Source: IDS-8 sp964491485 (GTDB taxonomy: Bacteria; Pseudomonadota; Gammaproteobacteria; Steroidobacterales; Woeseiaceae). Taken from it: 30,524 nt of DNA. The DNA lies in contig CAZBGV010000032.1 of the NCBI GenBank assembly GCA_964491485.1, positions 1 to 30,524 on the forward strand, in the 5' to 3' direction. The notes under the pieces were generated by a model, which saw only the letters and a list, made by a program, of their open reading frames with translations, was not told the origin of the DNA and ran no database searches. Of this stretch, positions 1 to 5,718 are shown one piece after another; the stretch's first letter is position 1; every line of letters starts with the position of its first letter. The translations under genes were made by a program, and so were the position numbers.

Positions 1-488
1 AGCTGATCCTCACGGGCCAGCTCGGCGACGTCATGAAGGAGAGCGCGCAGGCCGCGATGAGCCTCGTGAAGAACCGCTTCGCCAACTCGAAGGCGGAATC
101 GGAGAAGCTGCGCGAGAACGACGTGCACGTGCACGTGCCGGCGGGTGCGATTCCGAAGGACGGCCCGAGCGCGGGCATCGCGATGTTCGTGTCAATCGCC
201 TCCCTCGTGACCGGCCAGACCGTGCGCCACGACGTCGCCATGACGGGCGAGATCAGCCTGCGCGGCCTCGCGCTGCCGGTCGGCGGCATCAAGGAGAAGG
301 TGATCGCCGCGCATCGCGCCGGCATCAAGACGGTGATGCTCCCCGAACGCAACCGCAAGGACTTCGAAGACATTCCCGAGTCGGTGCGCAACGACCTCGA
401 GTTCGTGTGGCTGAAGGACGTCGACGACGCGCTCGCCACCGCCCTCGCGACCGAGCCGCCGCAGACCGCCGCCGCCGCTACTCGCTGA
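1..488 (+). CDS. lon: ATP-dependent protease Lon, C-terminal fragment
   Basis: This is the 3' end of a Lon protease gene whose start lies outside the window; the reading frame is already open at base 3. Lon is a cytoplasmic hexameric AAA+ serine protease that degrades misfolded and short-lived regulatory proteins, including antitoxins. The visible part is the S16 proteolytic domain. The catalytic serine is in KDGPSAG and the catalytic lysine in GGIKEK, which together form the Ser-Lys dyad. The usual C-terminal segment follows (HRAGIKTVMLPERNRKD, then a VDDAL-type ending) with a short Ala/Thr-rich tail. The conserved motifs are intact, so the protein is probably functional. The next gene is on the opposite strand and ends 47 bp away, and I see no clear hairpin terminator between them. 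Lon classically degrades type II antitoxins, so its position beside a HipA/XRE pair is notable, but functional coupling is only inference. Confidence 0.96.
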   Translation, partial: LILTGQLGDVMKESAQAAMSLVKNRFANSKAESEKLRENDVHVHVPAGAIPKDGPSAGIAMFVSIASLVTGQTVRHDVAMTGEISLRGLALPVGGIKEKVIAAHRAGIKTVMLPERNRKDFEDIPESVRNDLEFVWLKDVDDALATALATEPPQTAAAATR

Positions 489-535
489 AACCCATCGGTC
501 CTGCAGTTACTAAGCCTCGTCGGGAGCGCAATGCC

Positions 536-805
536 TCATTTGTGTTGAAAACCGACTTTGTAGCCAAAGGCGCGTCCGATCTTGTTCAGCGTCTCCACGG
601 TCGGGTTCGCGCGACCCAACTCGATTTCCGCCAGCACCCTGGGCGAGATGCCGACGATCTTCTGCGCAAACGCCTTCTGGTTCATTCCCGAGATCTTGCG
701 CATGCGTCGCACGGCCTCGCCGAGGCTGATCTCGCCACCCTCGATCGCCTCCCGCAATTGCTGCTTCTCGAGTGTCGTATCAAGGTGCTTCTTTCCCGTC
801 ATCAT
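536..805 (-). CDS. XRE-family helix-turn-helix protein, probable HipB-type antitoxin
   Basis: This 89-residue protein has an N-terminal extension of about 30 residues followed by a Cro/C1-type helix-turn-helix (about residues 31-85: EAVRRMRKISGMNQKAFAQ, then SPRVLAEIELGRANPTVETL). It ends in a GYKVGF segment typical of small XRE antitoxins. The likely role is to neutralise the HipA-like kinase encoded just upstream and to repress the pair by binding the palindromes near 2148-2204. The ATG lies 3 bp after the hipA-like stop codon and is preceded by a GAGAG-type ribosome binding site, so the two genes should be translated together. The order is toxin then antitoxin, the reverse of E. coli hipBA. 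The HTH fold is clear; the antitoxin role is inferred from its partner. Confidence 0.85.
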   Translation of the reverse strand: MMTGKKHLDTTLEKQQLREAIEGGEISLGEAVRRMRKISGMNQKAFAQKIVGISPRVLAEIELGRANPTVETLNKIGRAFGYKVGFQHK

Positions 806-808
806 CTC

Positions 809-2128
809 TCAACTCTCAAGTCTCATCAGCGCACGGGCATGCTGCTCGATGCTTCGCGCTTGATGCTCGATGATGTCGTCATCGACGCCGTATTCCCGCA
901 TCGTTTCCGGTAGCCGCTCGATTTCGTTGCCGAAGGCACGCAGCGCAGGCACCGGGTCGTCGAGGTAGTCACGATAACGCGCGACGATCACCGCCCAGTT
1001 GGGCACACCGCCCTCCTCGGCATCGCCCTCCCAGCGGCACACGCGCGCGATGCCCTCGGGGTCCAGGTACATGGGCGCGAAATCGAATAACGGTGACAGC
1101 CTCACCTCGCCGTCTTCATCCCGTAACACGACCGTGTTCCGGGCGTGGTTGTCCTTGTTACCCATGACGACATTCAGGATGTCCCGCTTGATGTACTCGA
1201 GCAGGTCAGTCGCCGGTTCGCTGCAAAAACGGATAATGCCCTGGCACAGGATGTCGTGAGGAATGTTCGCTCCGTACTCGGCCACATTGGCCAACGAGGC
1301 GAGGCTTTCCATGCCCAGACGTTGCAGCACCCCGTCCCGCACAATGCGATCGAAGCGCGGTATGAACAGCCAGTCATTCTCCCAGGTCAGTTCGCCGTAT
1401 GTATGCAAGCCCAGGGCGCCTGCTACACGCATGTAGGCAGCCTCGTTCCTGAGCACCTTGCGATCCGCCTCAGTGTGGCCGCGCGGACGTTTCACGAGCC
1501 AGTGCCTGGCCACGGCTCCATCCGGCAAGCGACCCTCGGCATGCCACGCACCGTCGCGGTCCTGCGTGAGCAAGAGCTTGGGCGCTACGCCTTGCACGTC
1601 TGAGGCGCCCGCAGCGTAGATGCCGTGCTGGTAGGCGTATTCTACGAACGCCTCGCTCCGGGCAATGACGGCTTCGCGAGTGAAACCCGGGTGCTCGCGC
1701 ATTGGCACGCGCTCCCCCTCAGTCGTCGGCACTCGGGTGTCCGGTCGTCTGGCGGCCACTGCCTCGGCCACCCGCAGGTTGCCGGGCGGGAAAGCGGTGC
1801 CCTGCAGGAGGAGCGGCCAGTCGGCGCTCGGCCCGTCCGCCAGCTCGAGGTGCTTCAGCCATTGCCAGCGCCCGAAACCGGTCGGCAGCATGTCGAGGAC
1901 GAAGGCCGGCCAGTGCGCATCGCGATGCAGGTCGAAGTCAACCGGGTAGCGGCAGCTCAAGCCCGCCGCAGCCGCTGTTTCCGGCCCGGCATAATCGGCG
2001 GCATATTCGATCCGGTACTCGAAATCGGCCGGGCCCCGGTAACCTTGCGAGGGGTTCTCGGGCGTCAGGACGGCGGCCGGCTGCCAGCGGCCGCCGCGGT
2101 AGGTTTCGATGGTAGCCAAGTCGGGCAC
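809..2128 (-). CDS. hipA: HipA-family serine/threonine kinase toxin
   Basis: HipA kinases of type II toxin-antitoxin systems phosphorylate GltX or related targets and induce dormancy. Counting from the proposed GTG start (439 residues, close to the 440 of E. coli HipA), the P-loop-like segment GASDVQGVAPK is at about 174-184, FIPRFDR at 255-261, the catalytic loop GNKDNHARN at 323-331 and the metal-binding DFAP at 349-352. All key motifs are intact. I chose GTG at 2128 because GAGGTG lies 8 nt upstream and a good promoter ends about 20 nt before it. The in-frame ATG at 2164 would place the operator and -10 box inside the coding sequence. An XRE gene follows after 3 bp, so this is probably a two-gene operon repressed by its antitoxin. 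Substrate specificity cannot be told. The family assignment is secure; the exact start is moderately secure. Confidence 0.9.
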   Translation of the reverse strand: MPDLATIETYRGGRWQPAAVLTPENPSQGYRGPADFEYRIEYAADYAGPETAAAAGLSCRYPVDFDLHRDAHWPAFVLDMLPTGFGRWQWLKHLELADGPSADWPLLLQGTAFPPGNLRVAEAVAARRPDTRVPTTEGERVPMREHPGFTREAVIARSEAFVEYAYQHGIYAAGASDVQGVAPKLLLTQDRDGAWHAEGRLPDGAVARHWLVKRPRGHTEADRKVLRNEAAYMRVAGALGLHTYGELTWENDWLFIPRFDRIVRDGVLQRLGMESLASLANVAEYGANIPHDILCQGIIRFCSEPATDLLEYIKRDILNVVMGNKDNHARNTVVLRDEDGEVRLSPLFDFAPMYLDPEGIARVCRWEGDAEEGGVPNWAVIVARYRDYLDDPVPALRAFGNEIERLPETMREYGVDDDIIEHQARSIEQHARALMRLES

Positions 2129-2136
2129 GTGTAAAT

Positions 2137-2142
2137 CACCTC
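2137..2142 (-). promoter_or_regulatory. Ribosome binding site that decides the hipA start
   Basis: On the minus strand GAGGTG is followed by 8 nt and then GTG (2126-2128). No comparable Shine-Dalgarno sequence precedes the upstream in-frame ATG at 2164, so the shorter HipA form is preferred. Confidence 0.6.
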
Positions 2143-2147
2143 GCGGA

Positions 2148-2159
2148 CCACTATAGTGG
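2148..2159. promoter_or_regulatory. Operator palindrome 1 of the hip locus
   Basis: CCACTATAGTGG is a perfect 12-bp palindrome covering the -10 box of the hipA promoter. It shares the 10-bp core CACTATAGTG with a second palindrome whose centre is 43 bp upstream. The arrangement fits autoregulation by the XRE antitoxin. Confidence 0.65.
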
Positions 2160-2178
2160 ACCATTTGAGGTCAGTAAA
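2150..2178 (-). promoter_or_regulatory. Probable sigma70 promoter of the hipA-xre operon
   Basis: Read on the minus strand, a -35 box TTTACT (2173-2178) is separated by exactly 17 bp from a -10 box TATAGT (2150-2155). Transcription would start near 2143-2145, just before the GAGGTG ribosome binding site. The -10 hexamer sits inside the palindrome at 2148-2159, so a repressor bound there would block the promoter directly. The boxes are read from sequence; activity is inferred. Confidence 0.6.
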
Positions 2179-2188
2179 TCAATGATTG

Positions 2189-2204
2189 GTTCACTATAGT
2201 GAAC
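2189..2204. promoter_or_regulatory. Operator palindrome 2 of the hip locus
   Basis: GTTCACTATAGTGAAC is a perfect 16-bp palindrome just upstream of the -35 box, with the same CACTATAGTG core as operator 1. The 43-bp centre-to-centre distance is about four helical turns, so two antitoxin dimers could bind the same face and cooperate. Binding is inferred. Confidence 0.65.
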
Positions 2205-2257
2205 TGACCCGGCGGAAGGGGTTACGGGCTGACAGGAGCCGGCACTCAGCCATGAAC

Positions 2258-2271
2258 CCCTCCGCGGAGGG
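2258..2271. repeat. 14-bp palindrome CCCTCCGCGGAGGG, copy 1
   Basis: This is a perfect palindrome at the 3' end of the HNH pseudogene. An identical copy lies at 2340-2353, 82 bp away. The function is unknown; it could be a small dispersed repeat or a hairpin in the transcript. Confidence 0.55.
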
Positions 2272-2339
2272 TTGGAATTGCACTCGCCGAGACGGCCGCG
2301 CGGCGATACGCGATGACGGCCGGCTCCCTCACCGCCCCT

Positions 2340-2353
2340 CCCTCCGCGGAGGG
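2340..2353. repeat. 14-bp palindrome CCCTCCGCGGAGGG, copy 2
   Basis: This second identical copy of the palindrome is within the C-terminal part of the HNH pseudogene, where its reverse strand encodes part of DPSAEGG. Confidence 0.55.
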
Positions 2354-2436
2354 ATCGGGCGCGAAGTACTCGCTCGGCGTATCGGCGTCCGGATCGGTCA
2401 CGTCCTCCGGGAGGTAACCGCATTCCGGCACGGCGC

Positions 2437-2454
2437 GGCCGGCCGGCCGGCCGG
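2437..2454. repeat. Tetranucleotide GGCC tandem repeat at a frameshift
   Basis: Four and a half units of GGCC lie within the HNH reading frame. There are 25 bases between the codons for FL and VPE on the coding strand. Removing one 4-bp unit leaves 21 bases and restores the continuous family-like reading RRPAGRAVPECGYLPEDV. The frameshift is therefore explained by a one-unit expansion. Confidence 0.7.
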
Positions 2455-2984
2455 CGCAAGAACCAGCGATCCCGGTAATCCTTCTCGATCGTGAAGCCGC
2501 CCTCGTGGACGAGGGCGTGATGCGTGGAACAGAGGAGCAGCAGGTTGCCGAGGCAGGTCTCGCCGCCGGCCGACCAATGGACCACGTGGTGAGCGTCGAC
2601 GAAGCGCTTGCGCTCACAGCCGGGGAAGCGGCAGCTCTTGTCCCGCGCCCACACCGTGACCTGGTAGTGATCCGCGGTGCCGGAAGCGCTCTCCCGCTCA
2701 CCCGACAAGTACGTTTTCGCGAGCGCGACGAGAGCATCCGCGCGCTGCGCGGACCAGGTTTCTTCCGCCGTATCGGGACCCGATGCGACGGTTGCCTCGA
2801 GTGCACGATCCAGCGCGCTCGTCGAAGCGGCGGATCAGCACCAGCAGGTCGTAGGTGGCGGCACGGGAACTATTGTCACTCCGCTACGTAACGGCGCGGT
2901 TGACGAGGAAGTCAGCTTTCTGAGCCCTACCGTGCTCGACGTTGAGCATCCCCATCTTGTCTTTCTGCAGCGTGCCGATCCAGG

Positions 2985-3299
2985 TTGAAGGACGTGGCAC
3001 ATGGCGATCCTGCGGTCTTCGAACAGCGCCACCTGACTGCTGCGGAGCGGGGTGACGGACCCAGAAATGACAACCTGTACTTCGTCGGCCCGGAGAGCGC
3101 CGTCGGACTCTTCGTCGACGATGTTCGGTTGCTGGGAGCGAAGGCGCGCGACAAAAGCGGCAGAACTCGACTCGTAATCGAGAACTCGCTCGAATGGCGC
3201 ATCCTGCGAGAGGAGCTGGGGCCTCGGGCTTGGAAGACCTCGGTCGCAATCAACAGCGACGATCTATTGGGGCTTCTGCGGCGCGTCGACCCGCAGTGA
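2985..3299 (+). CDS. Doubtful small ORF, unrecognised 104-residue product
   Basis: I do not recognise this protein. The predicted 104 residues have a plausible globular composition in the second half (ESAVGLFVDDVRLLGAK, then SLEWRILREELGPRAW and a C-terminal DDLLGLLRR), with no signal peptide, membrane segment or known motif. No convincing ribosome binding site precedes the ATG. Codon third positions are less GC-biased than in neighbouring genes. The region sits between an HNH pseudogene and a REP element and looks like accessory DNA. It may be a fragment of a larger gene. Weak coding-like traces also appear on the minus strand at about 2884-2985 (ending DFLVNRAVT), again without a recognisable family. 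Between 2880 and 3333 I see nothing else. Confidence 0.3.
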   Translation: MKDVAHGDPAVFEQRHLTAAERGDGPRNDNLYFVGPESAVGLFVDDVRLLGAKARDKSGRTRLVIENSLEWRILREELGPRAWKTSVAINSDDLLGLLRRVDPQ

Positions 3300-3333
3300 C
3301 CTTGCAGATCGGGACCCGACGATCTGCGACCTT

Positions 3334-3358
3334 GTCGCCCGCATGGCGGGCTCTTACG
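3334..3358 (-). repeat. REP-like palindromic element (GTAG type)
   Basis: This copy of the dispersed element reads on the minus strand as GTAAGAGCCCGCCATG followed by CGGGCGAC. One base differs from the usual GTAGGAGC head. The change creates the TAA stop codon of the CMD-like gene at 3354-3356. Confidence 0.8.
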
Positions 3359-3971
3359 GGGTGGCGGCAGGGAGCAGCTCCGGTGCGGCGTGATCGATGC
3401 CGCGGCCGACCGTCAGGGTTTCCTTGAGCGCGGCGCTCAACGTGCTGAAGCTGGCCTCCGCTTCGACGCCCAGGGCGTCGAGGAGCTTCGTGAAAAAGGC
3501 GCGGCCGGCGGCGGTGGCGGCGATGTCGAAGATGTCGGCATCGGTAAGGCCGTAACCTCTTAGCGTATCGATGTCGCCGGCTTCGATGCTCGCCGCGTCG
3601 AGGGCGACCTTGCGGGCGAAGGATGCCATCGCGAGCTCGGCTTCCGTCAAGGGATCCACGCGTCGGCCTTGCGCCAGTTCGCGTACCGCTTCTTCACCCA
3701 CGAATTTGGCCAGCGCCTTGCCGTGCGCCAGGGAGCAGCCGGTGTGGCGCAGCGCGTGCGCGGCGGCGAAGGTGACGAGCTCGAAGCGGCGCAGGTCCAT
3801 CGGGCGCTTGATCTCCGCGAGCAGCCTGCCCCAGCGCGCCATCACTTCGGGGCGGTGACAGAACACTTTCGCGTAGTTCGGCACGAAGCCCCAGGACGCC
3901 TGCTGGCGCTCGTACATCGCGAGCACGTCGCCTTCGGCTTCCGCGGCCGGAATCGTTTCGATGAATGCCAT
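3354..3971 (-). CDS. Carboxymuconolactone decarboxylase/AhpD-like (peroxidase-related) protein
   Basis: This 205-residue protein belongs to the AhpD/CMD superfamily, whose members include alkylhydroperoxidases and gamma-carboxymuconolactone decarboxylases. It opens with AFIETIPAAEAEGDVLAMYE, typical of 'peroxidase-related' CMD proteins. The core helix carries a single cysteine in HTGCSLAHG rather than the CxxC of AhpD, so a classical disulfide peroxidase cycle is doubtful. The ATG is preceded by AAGGAG at 9 nt. The gene lies 33 bp downstream of the cysteine synthase-glutaredoxin gene on the same strand and is probably co-transcribed with it. A role in peroxide or thiol stress is inferred from context. 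The stop codon lies inside a REP element. The family call is firm; the reaction is unknown. Confidence 0.85.
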   Translation of the reverse strand: MAFIETIPAAEAEGDVLAMYERQQASWGFVPNYAKVFCHRPEVMARWGRLLAEIKRPMDLRRFELVTFAAAHALRHTGCSLAHGKALAKFVGEEAVRELAQGRRVDPLTEAELAMASFARKVALDAASIEAGDIDTLRGYGLTDADIFDIAATAAGRAFFTKLLDALGVEAEASFSTLSAALKETLTVGRGIDHAAPELLPAATP

Positions 3972-3985
3972 CGTCGATATCTCCT

Positions 3986-3999
3986 TGCGGGCTCCTACG
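3986..3999 (-). repeat. Partial REP-like element
   Basis: On the minus strand GTAGGAGCCCGC matches the first half of the dispersed element, in the 33-bp space between the cysteine synthase-glutaredoxin gene and the CMD-like gene. The second half is replaced by AAGGAGATATC, which forms the ribosome binding site of the CMD gene. It could be a decayed element or chance similarity. Confidence 0.4.
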
Positions 4000-4004
4000 C
4001 GCCG

Positions 4005-5498
4005 TCAGGCGGATTTACGCGGTTGCAGCCAGTTCGGGAACAGCGAGTACGGATCGATATCGACGCTCTCGTCGAACGCGATGCCATGCGCCTTGAAGCG
4101 CGCCTGCAGCTCACCCGCGCGCATCGCGTCGAACGTTTCCGTGCAGCCGCCGACGTGCTCGCCGCCGACGAAGATCTGCGGAATCGTCGGGATGCCGAGC
4201 CGCGCCGCCAGCACCGCGCGGATCTTCCCGCCCATGTCGTTCTCCTGGTAACGCACGGAATCGAGGTCGACGCTCTCGTAATCGAGCCCGAGCTTCGCGA
4301 ACAGCTTGCGCACGGACCAGCAGAACTCGCACCACTCGAGCGCGAACAGCACCACGGGTCGCTCGGTGAGCACCGTGCTCACGAAGCGCTCCGCCTCGGG
4401 ATCGAGCTCGCGCGGGGTCGCCGCCGCCGGCCGCGGCGGAATCGGGCAGGACGGCACGTCGAAGCGGTAATTCGGCGTCGAGCGCGAGATGGCGAGCTCC
4501 TCGTGCGTCATGTCCTCGCCGATGTGCTCGAAAAGCGGCGTCGAGAGGTAGCGCTCGCCCGTGTCCGGCAGCATGCACACGATGTTGGTGCCGGGGGCGG
4601 AACGATTGGCGATCGTCAGCGCGGCGGCGAGCGTCCCGCCGCTCGACGTGCCCACGAAGATCCCTTCCTTCTGCGCAAGCTCGCCCGACAGCCGCATCGC
4701 GTCGGCGCCCGCCACCGGAACGATCTCGTCGATCAGCCCGGCCGCCACGGCCTTCTCCGTCAGCACCGGGATGAAATCCGGCCCCCAGCCCTGCATCAGG
4801 TGCGGCCGGAAATTCGGGTGGCTGCCGTCGGGCTCGCCGTCGGGTTTGCGCCGCTGCGGAATGCCGCTGCCGAGCAGCTGCGAATTGTCCGGCTCCGCCG
4901 CGACGATACGCGTCTCCGGCGAGTTTGCGCGCAATGCGCGGGCGACGCCGAGCAGCGTGCCGCCCGTGCCGAATCCGGTCACGAAGTAATCGAGCTTCTC
5001 GCCGGCGAAATCGGCGAGGATCTCGGGCGCGGTCGTGCGCGTGTGCACCTCGGCGTTCGCTTCGTTCTCGAACTGCCGGCACAGGAACCAGCCGTGCGTC
5101 TCGGCGAGCTCCACGGCCTTGCGCAACATGCCGGTGCCCTTCTCGGCCGCCGGCGTCAGCACGACTTTCGCGCCGAGGTAACGGAGCATCTTGCGCCGCT
5201 CGATGCTGAAGTTCTCCGCCATGACCACGACCAGCGGATAGCCCTTCTGCGCGCACACCATGGCGAGGCCGAGGCCGGTGTTGCCGCTGGTCGCCTCGAT
5301 CACCGTTTGCCCGGGCGCCAGCAGGCCGCGCCGCTCGGCGTCCTCGATCATGGAGCGCGCCATGCGGTCCTTGACGGAGCCCATCGGGTTGAACGACTCG
5401 ACCTTGACGTACAGGTTGACGCCGCTCGGCGCGAGCCGGTTGAGCTTCACCAGCGGCGTGCGGCCGATCGTGTCCAGGATGCTGTCGTAGCGCGCCAT
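4005..5498 (-). CDS. Cysteine synthase/cystathionine beta-synthase-like enzyme fused to glutaredoxin
   Basis: The protein is a 497-residue fusion. Residues 1-330 are a fold-type II PLP enzyme: the PLP lysine is K43 in SVKDR, the substrate loop SGNTG is at 71-75, the phosphate-binding GTGG at 177-180 and the PLP-N1 serine region TSSGG at 284-288. This domain resembles CysK/CysM, which make cysteine from O-acetylserine and a sulfur donor. After a proline-rich linker, residues 380-480 form a glutaredoxin domain with a CEFC active site at 390-393 and the cis-proline TIPQ at 438-441. The fusion suggests that thiol or persulfide transfer is coupled to PLP chemistry, or glutathione-dependent reduction of the product; this is inference. 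The ATG has GGAGG at 7 nt, which excludes the longer frame. It is divergent from the SARP-type regulator (220 bp apart) and upstream of the CMD-like gene. All catalytic residues appear intact. Confidence 0.93.
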   Translation of the reverse strand: MARYDSILDTIGRTPLVKLNRLAPSGVNLYVKVESFNPMGSVKDRMARSMIEDAERRGLLAPGQTVIEATSGNTGLGLAMVCAQKGYPLVVVMAENFSIERRKMLRYLGAKVVLTPAAEKGTGMLRKAVELAETHGWFLCRQFENEANAEVHTRTTAPEILADFAGEKLDYFVTGFGTGGTLLGVARALRANSPETRIVAAEPDNSQLLGSGIPQRRKPDGEPDGSHPNFRPHLMQGWGPDFIPVLTEKAVAAGLIDEIVPVAGADAMRLSGELAQKEGIFVGTSSGGTLAAALTIANRSAPGTNIVCMLPDTGERYLSTPLFEHIGEDMTHEELAISRSTPNYRFDVPSCPIPPRPAAATPRELDPEAERFVSTVLTERPVVLFALEWCEFCWSVRKLFAKLGLDYESVDLDSVRYQENDMGGKIRAVLAARLGIPTIPQIFVGGEHVGGCTETFDAMRAGELQARFKAHGIAFDESVDIDPYSLFPNWLQPRKSA

Positions 5499-5573
5499 GC
5501 TCGATCCTCCTTCGGTGCGGCGCGGTGCCGCGAAGGCGACACCACGCAGCGAAGGTTGCGGCCGGAGCGGGGT

Positions 5574-5598
5574 AACCACCGTGGGAACGACCGTGGTT
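5574..5598. promoter_or_regulatory. Direct/inverted repeat in the divergent promoter region, candidate regulator site
   Basis: The heptamer ACCGTGG occurs at 5578-5584 and 5590-5596 in the same orientation, 12 bp apart start to start. AACCAC (5574-5579) and GTGGTT (5593-5598) make it partly symmetrical as well. SARP regulators characteristically bind heptamer direct repeats about one helical turn apart, and this site lies between the divergent cysteine synthase-glutaredoxin and SARP genes. Binding is inferred. Confidence 0.4.
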
Positions 5599-5658
5599 TT
5601 CCGGCCTCCCCACACATTCTGCGCCGCTTCCCCGAGACCGGCCACAGCGGCGCGAACC

Positions 5659-5688
5659 TTGGAATCCCGCCCGCCGCGGCTCTATAGT
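5659..5688 (+). promoter_or_regulatory. Probable sigma70 promoter of the SARP-type regulator gene
   Basis: TTGGAA at 5659-5664 and TATAGT at 5683-5688 are separated by 18 bp. Transcription from here would leave a leader of about 25 nt before the ATG at 5719. Confidence 0.55.
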
Positions 5689-5718
5689 CGGTGGATCGGG
5701 GCTGCCGATCCGGCACAC

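Larger units (their letters stand above)
2246..2880 (-). pseudogene. DUF222/HNH endonuclease family pseudogene
   Basis: Pieces of a DUF222-HNH protein are readable but in different frames. The N-terminal motif AATYDLLVLIRRFDE lies near 2820-2865. A one-base frame change near 2815-2822 then joins it directly to ALEATVASGPDTAEE and WSAQRADALVALAKTYLSG (about 2706-2815). Intact relatives carry a long middle section between these blocks, so I infer an internal deletion as well. The HNH domain itself is well preserved: CRFPGCERKRFVDAHHV, HWSAGGET, then NLLLLCSTHHALVHEGGF with the expected Cys and His residues. After DRWFLRRPAGR the frame shifts again at a GGCC tandem repeat, and the family's C-terminal sequence CGYLPEDVTDPDADTPSEYF continues in another frame to a stop at 2246. 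No intact start was found. The family is common in high-GC bacteria and its role is poorly defined. Confidence 0.75.

Noticed and set aside
2186..2494. Plus-strand ORF beginning MVHYSE
   Set aside because: The N terminus resembles the HipA upstream extension only because both arise from the CACTATAGTG palindromes. The rest is antisense to the HNH pseudogene.
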